From Domibacillus aminovorans (GTDB taxonomy: Bacteria; Bacillota; Bacilli; Bacillales; Domibacillaceae), in NCBI RefSeq assembly GCF_001643235.1, contig NZ_LQWY01000002.1, positions 1 through 64,000 on the forward strand: 64,000 bases of DNA. Direction: 5' to 3'. Both the position numbers and the translations under genes were made by a program. Position 1 is the first letter of the stretch. Each line of letters opens with the position of its first letter. The notes under the pieces were generated by a model that did not search any database, had not been told where the DNA came from, and saw only the letters and a program-made list of their open reading frames with translations. Of this stretch, positions 53,469-61,158 are shown piece by piece.

Positions 53469-53882
53469 ATGAGTGCAGAAACAGCATGGTTAGAAGAATT
53501 GACGTATTTAAATGATAAGCCAGGTGTGAAGCTCATTAAAGCTGGAACGTATAAAAAGAAGGAACTAAATGACATCCTCGGTATCCCGAATCTTGAAAGC
53601 CAAATTATCGACGTTCCGGTTTGCACAGATAAACATGCTCTACAAATGGGCTATTTCTCGATGCAGCCTTCAGAAGACTTTGAATTTACGTACACATTCT
53701 TGGAAATCAAAATTGTGTTCAGAGGAAAAATCATTGTTCGTGATGATCAAGGGAAAAAATATGTAGCTGAAGAAGGCGACGTATTCGTTTTCAGCCCAAC
53801 AACAACGGTTATCTTTGACGGTGAAAGTGACGGAGACGCTTTTTATACAGCACATCGCCTGCCTGAACCTTCATTTGTATAA
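53469..53882 (+). CDS. EutQ-like cupin protein 1
   Basis: A 137-residue single-domain cupin resembling the C-terminal domain of ethanolamine-utilisation EutQ. MGYFSMQPSEDFEFTYTF is the first cupin strand set, and GDVFVFSPTTTVIFDGESDG the second. The histidines that bind metal in catalytic cupins are absent, as in EutQ. AAGGAG precedes ATG 53469. It differs from the copy at 54842 at only two residues, both at the end. No other eut genes are present. Confidence 0.8.
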   Translation: MSAETAWLEELTYLNDKPGVKLIKAGTYKKKELNDILGIPNLESQIIDVPVCTDKHALQMGYFSMQPSEDFEFTYTFLEIKIVFRGKIIVRDDQGKKYVAEEGDVFVFSPTTTVIFDGESDGDAFYTAHRLPEPSFV

Positions 53883-53905
53883 CATAACGATTAGGAGGCG
53901 GAACA

Positions 53906-54766
53906 TTGGAAGTCATTTATGTAAATAAAAGCAACCGGCATACGTTTCTCGCAGAAAATGAACCAAGTGTGATCGCCTTAGGCTTTTTTGATGGAGTTCA
54001 TTTAGGTCATCAACAAGTTATCAAAGAAGCTAAAAAAATAGCAGATGAAAAGCAACTGCAGCTCGCCTGTATGAGCTTTTTCCCGCACCCTAAAGAAGTG
54101 CTTAAGAGAGACAAGAAAAAAATGCAATATTTAATGCCAATGATCGTCAAACAACGAATTTTGAAAAAGCTAGGTGTGAAAAAATTTTACATCGTGCAAT
54201 TTGATCAAGACTTTGCTTCCTTAACACCTGAGCAATTTGTCCGAAAATATCTTATTGACTTTGGCGTAAAGTATGCAGTAGCAGGATTTGACTTTAATTA
54301 TGGCCAATTCGGAAAAGGAAATATGGATCGAATAAAAGAGGACTCGAAAGGCTTGATTGAAGGAATAAAAGTAGAAAAAGTGGAGTTTGGTGGAGAAAAA
54401 ATCAGCTCTACTTTAATAAGAAAGTTAATTTCTTCAGGGAAAATGGATATTGTCCACCGCTATTTAGGTGAGCATTACCATATACAAGGAAAGATATTTT
54501 CCACTAAAAATAGTGTTGAAGTCGTAGCGAGCCCTTATTATCTTCTTCCTCCCCCAGGAGTGTATGAAGTGAGTATTACGAACGGGGATGAAATAGACAA
54601 CCAAGTCGTATTAGTAACACAGGAAACGCCTAAAATTATCTTTTCTGCTCATAACAATCGTTTATTAGTAGATCAAGAAGACATTCACATTGGGTGGATC
54701 AAACGTTTATCACCTGGAATGTTTACGATTTTGGAGGAACAGCCTTCCTTATCCCAGGAAGCGTAA
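53906..54766 (+). CDS. FAD synthetase-like protein (RibF paralogue)
   Basis: A 286-residue protein. The N-terminal half is a typical FMN adenylyltransferase with GFFDGVHLGHQQVI (residues 27-40), the MSFFPHP block and ISSTLIRKL (about 172). The C-terminal part sits where riboflavin kinase should be and keeps LPPPGVYEV. It lacks the GxxxGRxIGFPTAN motif that binds ATP, and is shorter than normal. It should make FAD from FMN but not FMN from riboflavin. The TTG start follows TAGGAGG. It lies between two near-identical cupin genes, so it probably supplies FAD to this cluster. Confidence 0.82.
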   Translation: MEVIYVNKSNRHTFLAENEPSVIALGFFDGVHLGHQQVIKEAKKIADEKQLQLACMSFFPHPKEVLKRDKKKMQYLMPMIVKQRILKKLGVKKFYIVQFDQDFASLTPEQFVRKYLIDFGVKYAVAGFDFNYGQFGKGNMDRIKEDSKGLIEGIKVEKVEFGGEKISSTLIRKLISSGKMDIVHRYLGEHYHIQGKIFSTKNSVEVVASPYYLLPPPGVYEVSITNGDEIDNQVVLVTQETPKIIFSAHNNRLLVDQEDIHIGWIKRLSPGMFTILEEQPSLSQEA

Positions 54767-54841
54767 CATGTTGAATAAACCGGTTATACTACCGGATTTA
54801 TTATAGAAAAAATAAAAAATGAAAATGATGGAGGTACAAAA

Positions 54842-55255
54842 ATGAGTGCAGAAACAGCATGGTTAGAAGAATTGACGTATTTAAACGATAAGCCAGGTGT
54901 CAAGCTCATTAAAGCTGGAACGTATAAAAAGAAGGAACTAAATGACATCCTTGGTATTCCAAATCTTGAAAGTCAAATTATCGACGTTCCGGTTTGCACA
55001 GATAAACATGCTCTACAAATGGGCTATTTCTCGATGCAGCCTTCAGAAGACTTTGAATTTACGTACACATTCTTGGAAATCAAAATTGTGTTCAGAGGAA
55101 AAATTATTGTTCGCGACGATCAAGGGAAAAAGTATGTAGCTGAAGAAGGCGACGTATTTGTTTTCAGCCCAACAACAACTGTTATCTTTGACGGTGAAAG
55201 TGACGGAGACGCTTTTTATACAGCACATCGCCTGCCTGAATCTTCATTTTTGTAA
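54842..55255 (+). CDS. EutQ-like cupin protein 2
   Basis: 137 residues, identical to cupin 1 except in the last five (ending ESSFL instead of EPSFV). The DNA also differs at only a few scattered, mostly silent positions, pointing to a recent duplication or gene conversion. GGAGG precedes the start. Metal-binding histidines are again absent. Confidence 0.8.
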   Translation: MSAETAWLEELTYLNDKPGVKLIKAGTYKKKELNDILGIPNLESQIIDVPVCTDKHALQMGYFSMQPSEDFEFTYTFLEIKIVFRGKIIVRDDQGKKYVAEEGDVFVFSPTTTVIFDGESDGDAFYTAHRLPESSFL

Positions 55256-55344
55256 TACAAAAAAGTGAAGAAAGTGATAGATGTCGTTTTTATAGAAACT
55301 GAATTTTCGAAATAATAAAAACTAAACGTATAGGAGTGTTAAAC

Positions 55345-55758
55345 ATGAGCCAATCTACAACAGAATCAACAAACTACAACTATTTAAGTAAAGAACCGAG
55401 CATTCAAATTATTAAAGCAGGTACTTTCCAGAAGAAAGAATTGAATGATATTCTAGGGATTCCGGCACTAAAAAGCCAAATCATTGATGTTCCGGTTACG
55501 TCAAAAGAAAATGCGATTACGATGGGTTACTTCGATATGCAGCCTGGTGAAGAATTTGAATTCGTGTATGAATTTTTAGAAGTGAAATTCGTCATTAAAG
55601 GTAAATTTGTCTTGCGTGATAGAGAAGGAAACAAATATGTAGCAGAAGCAGGAGATGTTGTCATCTTCACTCCGAATAAACCGGTCATTTTTGATGCTGA
55701 AAGTGATGGAGAAGCTTTTTACACGGCTCACCGTATCCCTGAAAAACCATTTTTGTAA
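55345..55758 (+). CDS. EutQ-like cupin protein 3
   Basis: 137 residues, clearly homologous to cupins 1 and 2 (IKAGTFQKKELNDILGIP; GYFDMQPGEEFEF; GDVVIFTPNKPVIFDAESDG) but diverged over its whole length. AGGAGTG precedes ATG 55345. The conserved ELNDILGIP and ESDGxAFYTAHR blocks mark the subfamily. Confidence 0.8.
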   Translation: MSQSTTESTNYNYLSKEPSIQIIKAGTFQKKELNDILGIPALKSQIIDVPVTSKENAITMGYFDMQPGEEFEFVYEFLEVKFVIKGKFVLRDREGNKYVAEAGDVVIFTPNKPVIFDAESDGEAFYTAHRIPEKPFL

Positions 55759-55827
55759 AACTGACATAATCGTTTGTTCTATATGAATAGGCAGTAAGAA
55801 AAAAATAAAATTATTGGAGTGTTAAAC

Positions 55828-56241
55828 ATGAGCAGAGCAGAAACTAAAGATAATTATACGTACTTAAGTCAAAAACCAGGCTTACAATTAATTAAAGTTG
55901 GAAGCTATGACATGAAAGAATTGAATACAATATTAGGGATTCCAGAAGTGAAAAGCCAAATTCTTGATATTCCGATTACTGCAAACGAAAATGCAGCAAC
56001 AGTAGGATTATACGCAATGCAAGAAGCTGACAAAGGTTTCGATTTTAAATATGATTTCTTAGAAATGAAAACAGTTGTCACTGGGAAATTTGTTTTAAGT
56101 GATGATCAAGGAAACAGCTTTACAGCAGAAGCAGGCGATGTTGTTATCATCAACCCTGGCACAACGGTTACATTCCATGGTGAGAGCGATGGTACAGCGG
56201 TTTATGTAGCACATAGATTGCCAGAACCTACATTTGCATAA
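55828..56241 (+). CDS. EutQ-like cupin protein 4
   Basis: 137 residues, the most diverged of the four (IKVGSYDMKELNTILGIP; GDVVIINPGTTVTFHGESDG; AVYVAHRLPEPTF). It has an extra residue or two before the first cupin strand, offset by a shorter N terminus. GGAGTG precedes the start. It may pair with the others in a mixed oligomer. Confidence 0.8.
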   Translation: MSRAETKDNYTYLSQKPGLQLIKVGSYDMKELNTILGIPEVKSQILDIPITANENAATVGLYAMQEADKGFDFKYDFLEMKTVVTGKFVLSDDQGNSFTAEAGDVVIINPGTTVTFHGESDGTAVYVAHRLPEPTFA

Positions 56242-56295
56242 TTGATCGTTTAACTAGATTTTAAAGTCAAATCATAAATGTTCCCGTTTGCACAA

Positions 56296-56311
56296 ATGAA
56301 AGCGCTGTGAA
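56296..56311 (+). promoter_or_regulatory. Candidate cre-like site
   Basis: ATGAAAGCGCTGTGAA matches the cre consensus at 14 of 16 positions and shares the TGAAAGCGCT core with 50170. It lies upstream of the 56456 gene. Confidence 0.35.
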
Positions 56312-56319
56312 AACGGACC

Positions 56320-56388
56320 AATGGGGGATGGGAACGCAGACGAAGATCGTTACTTTCTGTGGGCCTCCCCCGCTGAATAAAGTTTCAT
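56320..56388. repeat. GC-block intergenic element, copy 2
   Basis: ATGGGGGATG pairs in part with CCTCCCCCGC, and the 3' block reads CTCCCCCGCTGAATAAAG, then TTTCAT. It shares this block and a TGGGGGATG arm with the element at 43701-43744. Confidence 0.45.
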
Positions 56389-56455
56389 ATTATTTATTAG
56401 ATTTAGCCCTTATATATTCTAATTTTTCGCAAAGCAAAAGGGGGGTTATTGAACA

Positions 56456-57214
56456 ATGCATACGGTCAATACCATGAGTTATCAAGATTTTGATTTTGAG
56501 GTGAATGGTCAAAAAGCGTTATTAGAAGATATTTTCCCAGGTTTCAACGAATACGACCGCATTGGTGTCGTCGTAAGAGAAGTTGGCGGTGGGATAGGGG
56601 CAAGTGCCTTGCTGATGTCAGCGCTTACACGTTTTTATGACTTCTTTCGCCCGAATCTTGGCACCGAGCCAGGTCAGCAGTTTATTTATCCGGAATTCTT
56701 TGTCTTCCATGTTGGCAAAAAACATATGTCACATTATTGGATGGACATTTGGCCGCCGCATAAAGAAGTGTTGATCGAAGAGGACGATCCGGAACAAATT
56801 TTGGAGGCGATTAATGATCGTGGCATTACCCGTCTGCTCGTTGAAGACATCAATCCTTCACATCCTATTTTTTTAAGAGAAACGTTCAACGCTGCCAAAC
56901 ATCGTATCGTCAGCGCTTTGGCATATTCTCCGACGGGCCGCGTTGAAAACAGTGATGTGAAAATCACAAGTTGTGAAGCTGCTGAAAAAAATGTTGTTGG
57001 CTCTATCCGGATTTCAGAAGAGCTTTCGAAAGAAGCACTGGATCAGTTGGAGGAAAGACGCGAATCACTTAAAGTGAACGGTCGTGTTACGGAAACATAC
57101 CGACAAATTGGCGTTGTAGAAGCATTGCATATGCTTACCGAGAACACGGAACCAGGTGAAACGACACGCAGCTACTTTGCCTTACTTGAGATGGAAGAAG
57201 AGATGGAAGTGTAA
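56456..57214 (+). CDS. Unrecognised 252-residue protein of the flavin cluster
   Basis: A soluble alpha/beta protein I cannot place in a family. Notable parts are VVVREVGGGIGASALLMSAL (a glycine-rich loop near residue 37), FFVFHVGKKHMSHYWMDIWP, and an acidic segment EEDDPEQILEAINDRGITRL. The C-terminal half is helical and charged. AAGGGGGG precedes the ATG; a second ATG at 56474 is possible. It sits between the cupins and the ACAD-like gene and so probably belongs to the same pathway. Confidence 0.75.
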   Translation: MHTVNTMSYQDFDFEVNGQKALLEDIFPGFNEYDRIGVVVREVGGGIGASALLMSALTRFYDFFRPNLGTEPGQQFIYPEFFVFHVGKKHMSHYWMDIWPPHKEVLIEEDDPEQILEAINDRGITRLLVEDINPSHPIFLRETFNAAKHRIVSALAYSPTGRVENSDVKITSCEAAEKNVVGSIRISEELSKEALDQLEERRESLKVNGRVTETYRQIGVVEALHMLTENTEPGETTRSYFALLEMEEEMEV

Positions 57215-57352
57215 TTGTTGATCGTGTCTCTGAATAACGAAGAGTGATAAGCAACTCTCTCAATATAAATTTTTAATCTATAATTACAGAATATTATGAA
57301 TAATAAATATATATTTAATTCATTTAAATAAAAAACATCTGAGGAGTGGAGA

Positions 57353-58594
57353 ATGATGACAGTTAATAACACAACAATCGATAACACAAAAGTAGCAACA
57401 GAAGGAGTTATGCAAGTTCCAAGCTGGTGGACATGCCCGCCAGGATATGAAGAATTGCAAGCAAAGGCACATGAGCTTGGGAAAAATGAGCTGCTTCCAA
57501 GAGCTGCTATCTCGGATCAAGAAAGTCGTTATCCTCGTGAAAGTTTAACGAAAATTGCAGAAGCAGGATTTGGAGCAGCTACTCTACCGACTGAGCTTGG
57601 CGGTGTTGGCAAGGGGCTTACTGGTTTTGCTGTATTAGCTGAAAGTTTTGCTCAATATTGTGCTTCTTCAACGATGTGCTGGGTCATGCATACAGCGGCA
57701 ACGCAATTAATGTATGTAGCAGGAAATGAAGAGCAGCATAAGCGTTTTATCCCTGATGTGCTTAAAGGAAAAGTGGGCGCGTTAGCTTTCAGTGAACCAG
57801 CAACCGGAAGTCACTTTTGGAATGTTGTCAGTACAGCACCGCGCAGTGGAAATGGTTATTTATTGAATGCAGACAAATCTTTTGTTACGAGCGCTGGAGA
57901 AGCCGATTGGTATATCGTGGCGACTACGTATCCAGAAAGTACAAATGATGATAAGTTAATGTTTTTAGTTACAGATAATAATCAAGAGGGCATTACACAA
58001 TACCCATACAATGCAATGGGACTACGCGGAAATTCCAGCGGTCCAATGAAGTTTAGAGACGTTTATGTTCCTGCGGAAAATCGTCTAGGCACTGAAGGCG
58101 GAATGAATTTCCACAATGATAATACACTTGATCCGTTGTTCTTATTAGGAACAGCTGCATGTTGGACTGGAATTGCGCAAGGCGCTCTTAATGCAGCAAT
58201 TGACGGTGCCAAGAAGAAAGTGCATGCAGATACTGGGAAATCCGTTGCTGGATACCAAGTCATTCGTCATGAATTGGCGAAAGCTCAAATTACGATCGAC
58301 AGTGCAAGAAGTATGCTGTACCGTACAGCTGAAGGTCTAGATCAGGCGATTGCAAATGGTACGCCGCTAGAGAAATGTCTTTTCCCTGTTTGGCAATTAA
58401 AAACGCATGCTGCTGACATTGTTATTCAAGTAACAAACCAAGCGCTGCAAGTTTCAGGCGGTAGAGGTTATTTGACAGGTCAAGTGGAAAAATTCTTACG
58501 TGATGGCCGTGCCGGTGCCGTTATGGGACCAACGAATGAAATTTTACGTGAATGGATCGGTAAATCATTAATCGATGTTCCTTGGTTCGAGTAA
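57353..58594 (+). CDS. Acyl-CoA-dehydrogenase-fold flavin monooxygenase-like protein
   Basis: A 413-residue protein with the ACAD fold: an N-terminal helical domain, the FAD-contacting AFSEPATGSHFWN strand, MKFRDVYVPAENRLG and the C-terminal GGRGYLTGQVEKFLRDGRAG. Where dehydrogenases carry the catalytic Glu in YEGT, this protein has MGPTNEI. That points to the ACAD-like group that includes reduced-flavin-dependent monooxygenases such as DszC and SfnC. An FMN reductase gene follows, as in those systems. GAGGAG precedes the start. The oxidised substrate is unknown. Confidence 0.82.
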   Translation: MMTVNNTTIDNTKVATEGVMQVPSWWTCPPGYEELQAKAHELGKNELLPRAAISDQESRYPRESLTKIAEAGFGAATLPTELGGVGKGLTGFAVLAESFAQYCASSTMCWVMHTAATQLMYVAGNEEQHKRFIPDVLKGKVGALAFSEPATGSHFWNVVSTAPRSGNGYLLNADKSFVTSAGEADWYIVATTYPESTNDDKLMFLVTDNNQEGITQYPYNAMGLRGNSSGPMKFRDVYVPAENRLGTEGGMNFHNDNTLDPLFLLGTAACWTGIAQGALNAAIDGAKKKVHADTGKSVAGYQVIRHELAKAQITIDSARSMLYRTAEGLDQAIANGTPLEKCLFPVWQLKTHAADIVIQVTNQALQVSGGRGYLTGQVEKFLRDGRAGAVMGPTNEILREWIGKSLIDVPWFE

Positions 58595-58741
58595 AAGTAT
58601 AGAAGATACGAATATTTCAAATAGAAGATAAAACATACTAGTATATACCGGAACCGAAGGGAAGTCATTTGGTTCCGGTATCTCTCTCCATTGAACGAAT
58701 TTTCATCGTAAGAAGCTGTTAGTATAAGGAGGAAATTGAAA

Positions 58742-59305
58742 ATGAAGTTGCTAGGAATTTCAGGCACGATTACAGGAATAAAACCATTCATTGTCGTTCA
58801 AAAAATATTAGATGAAGTAAAGCAAAACCATCCGGAAATCGAAGTGGAAATGCTTAATTTAAGAGATTATGATATTCAGTTCTGTGATGGGCGTGATCCG
58901 TCAACGTATACAGGAGATACGAAGAAAGTGATCGATATCGTTTCCTCAGCAGACTTTTACATTATCGGTACACCGATTTTCCAAGGATCGATTACGGGTG
59001 CCCTTAAAAACTTGTTTGATTTAATTCATCCGAAAGATCTACGCAATAAAGTAATGGGGTTTATTGCAACTGGCGGAACGTATCAGCACTATTTAGTCAT
59101 TGAAAATCAATTGAATCCAATTGCAGGATATTTCCGTGCTTACGTTGCACCGGGATTTGTGTATCTGCATAATGATCATTTCAATCGTCAAAATGAGATA
59201 ATTGATGAAGACGTGTTACAGCGTTTGACGGCTTTAGGCGAAGAAGTTGTCTATATGCAAAAAGCATTAAAAGCGCCAAAGAACGATCATCAGTATACGG
59301 TATAA
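58742..59305 (+). CDS. NAD(P)H-dependent FMN reductase
   Basis: A 187-residue flavodoxin-like reductase (SsuE/MsuE family). GISGTITG is the phosphate-binding loop, and GTPIFQGSITGALKNLFDL the FMN-binding signature. It reduces FMN with NAD(P)H and would hand reduced flavin to the ACAD-fold enzyme encoded just upstream. AAGGAGG precedes ATG 58742. A terminator follows. Confidence 0.88.
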   Translation: MKLLGISGTITGIKPFIVVQKILDEVKQNHPEIEVEMLNLRDYDIQFCDGRDPSTYTGDTKKVIDIVSSADFYIIGTPIFQGSITGALKNLFDLIHPKDLRNKVMGFIATGGTYQHYLVIENQLNPIAGYFRAYVAPGFVYLHNDHFNRQNEIIDEDVLQRLTALGEEVVYMQKALKAPKNDHQYTV

Positions 59306-59336
59306 AAAGAGAATAATAAACGGTATGTTGAATAAC

Positions 59337-59380
59337 CTCTTTTTCGAATCATTCACATGAGAAAAAGAGCGTTTTTCTTT
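59337..59380 (+). terminator. Terminator
   Basis: CTCTTTTTC at 59337-59345 pairs with GAAAAAGAG at 59361-59369, followed by TTTTTCTTTT. Confidence 0.75.
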
Positions 59381-59477
59381 TAGCTTTATGATAGACAAGG
59401 ATTAAAGGCGAATAAAAAAACAGAATATTTAAAAAATAAAAGCATTTTAGTTGATGGGTTTTTTCTCTACGCAGCCA

Positions 59478-59506
59478 TTGGAAAAAGTTGGAATTATCTA
59501 TATTCT
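59478..59506 (+). promoter_or_regulatory. Promoter of the structured leader
   Basis: TTGGAA at 59478-59483 and TATTCT at 59501-59506 with 17-base spacing put the RNA start near 59513, at the first base pairs of the leader structure. Confidence 0.4.
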
Positions 59507-59511
59507 TAGAC

Positions 59512-59713
59512 GTGAGCAAAGGCTAGTGACCATGAAGAACCATGGCAGGAAATCTAGCAAACTCAAAAAAGAGAAATAAAGTGAAATGTCCGTCAGCAGG
59601 AGGTCAGACCCACAGAATGTGGGTCATTCAGATGTTGTTAGTCTGTGTTCCACTACCCACTATCCCTTACTCACTAAAGAGGAACTCAGGTAAATAGCGC
59701 TGCGTCCTGCGAC
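59512..59713 (+). ncRNA. Structured leader RNA, candidate riboswitch
   Basis: A closing helix is possible between GTGAG (59512-59516) and CTCAC (59670-59674), extended by AAGG with CCTT. Inside are GCTAG/CTAGC (59522, 59554) enclosing CCATG/CATGG, and the strong hairpin GACCCACA/TGTGGGTC (59607-59625). CACAGA (59611) could instead pair with TCTGTG (59642), and GCAGGA (59596) with TCCTGC (59705). It matches no riboswitch consensus I know. It precedes the transporter operon by 40 bases. Confidence 0.45.
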
Positions 59714-59752
59714 AAAAATTAAAACGATTTCATTTAGGAGGGCAATTATTTT

Positions 59753-60823
59753 ATGAGTTCATTGGCAGCTGCAAAAAAGAAACACAGAGAAAAGACAGTA
59801 CGTTGGGGCTTTATGTGGGCTTTATGGACAGCCGTCTTATGGGGAGCATGGTATATACCGGGATCAGCGATCTGGTATGAATTCCCTTTCGGTTCTATGG
59901 CTATGGCGACAAATGAAGAGTATATAACCGTCGCAGCGGTCATCGCCGGTTTAAATGCCGTCGCTGTTTTACTGTTTATGTTTATATGGCTTGGCGTTTT
60001 AGGGAAGTGGAAAGATTACGGTCGCACGATTGTTCATTTTAGAAAAGTGACGAAATGGTACTTTATCGCTGCCATTTTCGGAGGACTGATGGCGATTTTC
60101 GGAAGCTTTTTGGCCATCGGCTTTGTTGGCGGTGTTTTCGCGGCCGTTGCAGGGCTAATGTATCCCATTGTAGGCTCTATATTAGCGAACAGATGGTACG
60201 GTGAAAAGATATCGCGGAGAGCGGCGATCGGCATCGGTATGATTGTTGTCGGAGGAATCGCCGTATTTGCTCCGGGTATTGTGGGAGAAATACAAAACAG
60301 TTCAGGTGCCTGGTTAGGCTATATAGGCGGTTTAATGGCAGCAATTGGCTGGGGAGTGGAAGGAGCGATTGCTGGACGGGCACTAGACGTTACAGATCCA
60401 GATGTAGGCTTAACACTTCGATTTACAGGTGAAGTTTTCTGGTGGGTAGCTGTCGTCTTACCTCTATTTCTAATATTTGGAGATGTGCCTATTTTGACGA
60501 TTATTGGTCAGACACTGACATCGGGCGCAGCGGTAATCTGGCTACTTTTAGCGGGTATCACTTTTGGTTTCTGTTATGTGTCCTGGTACAAATCTTTCCC
60601 ATTGATTGGTGTTGGAAGAGGACAAGCAATCGGGGACTTATACGGGATTTTTTCAATCATTTTTATCAGTATTTTCACGCTAACTATGCCAGAATGGAAT
60701 TTCATTTTAGGCGCATTGGTTGTTATTACCGGCGGGTTTGTCATGTTTACTGAAAAGAGGGATGAGATGGAAGTCCTTCGTGCAGTTCCTACAGATAGGA
60801 AAGATAAAGAGGAGGCGATCTAA
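59753..60823 (+). CDS. DMT-superfamily transporter
   Basis: A 356-residue membrane protein with about ten helices, of the drug/metabolite transporter type. It has internal repeats such as GGLMAAIGWGVEGAIAG and an N-terminal WALWTAVLWGAWYIPG. TAGGAGGG precedes the start. It follows the flavin cluster and a structured leader, and heads an operon with two small genes. It could import the pathway's substrate or export a product; direction cannot be inferred. Confidence 0.8.
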   Translation: MSSLAAAKKKHREKTVRWGFMWALWTAVLWGAWYIPGSAIWYEFPFGSMAMATNEEYITVAAVIAGLNAVAVLLFMFIWLGVLGKWKDYGRTIVHFRKVTKWYFIAAIFGGLMAIFGSFLAIGFVGGVFAAVAGLMYPIVGSILANRWYGEKISRRAAIGIGMIVVGGIAVFAPGIVGEIQNSSGAWLGYIGGLMAAIGWGVEGAIAGRALDVTDPDVGLTLRFTGEVFWWVAVVLPLFLIFGDVPILTIIGQTLTSGAAVIWLLLAGITFGFCYVSWYKSFPLIGVGRGQAIGDLYGIFSIIFISIFTLTMPEWNFILGALVVITGGFVMFTEKRDEMEVLRAVPTDRKDKEEAI

Positions 60824-61129
60824 ATGCCTAAAATGCATCTTAAAGGAAGAATATTGCAAATCGTACGAGAGAATACCTTGGGAAAATCGGAAAAAGGCAT
60901 ATGGGATTATGATATAGCCAAACAAGTTCTTACAGAGTACGAGCTGCAGGGAGCCTATGCGATGGGCAGCGTCCGGATCGCGCTAACGGATTTATTTTCA
61001 GGAGCGTTGATCGAAACGAGTGAAGAAAAGTTAGACAATGGTGAGCACTTCGGTAAAGATAAAGTATTATTTAAATATACACTTACAAGCTTTGGTGAAG
61101 ATCGGATGAAGGATGCAGGAATCATTTAA
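60824..61129 (+). CDS. Small winged-helix-like protein
   Basis: A 101-residue soluble protein with helix-turn-helix-like sequence (IWDYDIAKQVLTEYELQGAY, then VRIALTDLFSGALIETSEEKL) and a final strand suggesting a wing (VLFKYTLTSFGEDRM). This resembles PadR-like small regulators but is not a clear member. It starts directly after the transporter stop with GAGGAGG upstream, so the two are co-translated. Confidence 0.6.
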   Translation: MPKMHLKGRILQIVRENTLGKSEKGIWDYDIAKQVLTEYELQGAYAMGSVRIALTDLFSGALIETSEEKLDNGEHFGKDKVLFKYTLTSFGEDRMKDAGII

Positions 61130-61158
61130 AGTAAAATACAAAAAAAGGAGTGGGTTTT

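Noticed and set aside
53469-56241. Ethanolamine-utilisation (eut) locus
   Set aside because: Only the cupin fold resembles EutQ. No ammonia-lyase, shell, EutD or EutP-like genes are present.
59512-59713. FMN riboswitch controlling the flavin cluster
   Set aside because: The conserved FMN element blocks (AGGATATG-type start, GGGCAGGGTGAAATTCCC core) are absent, so the leader is reported only as an unassigned structured RNA.
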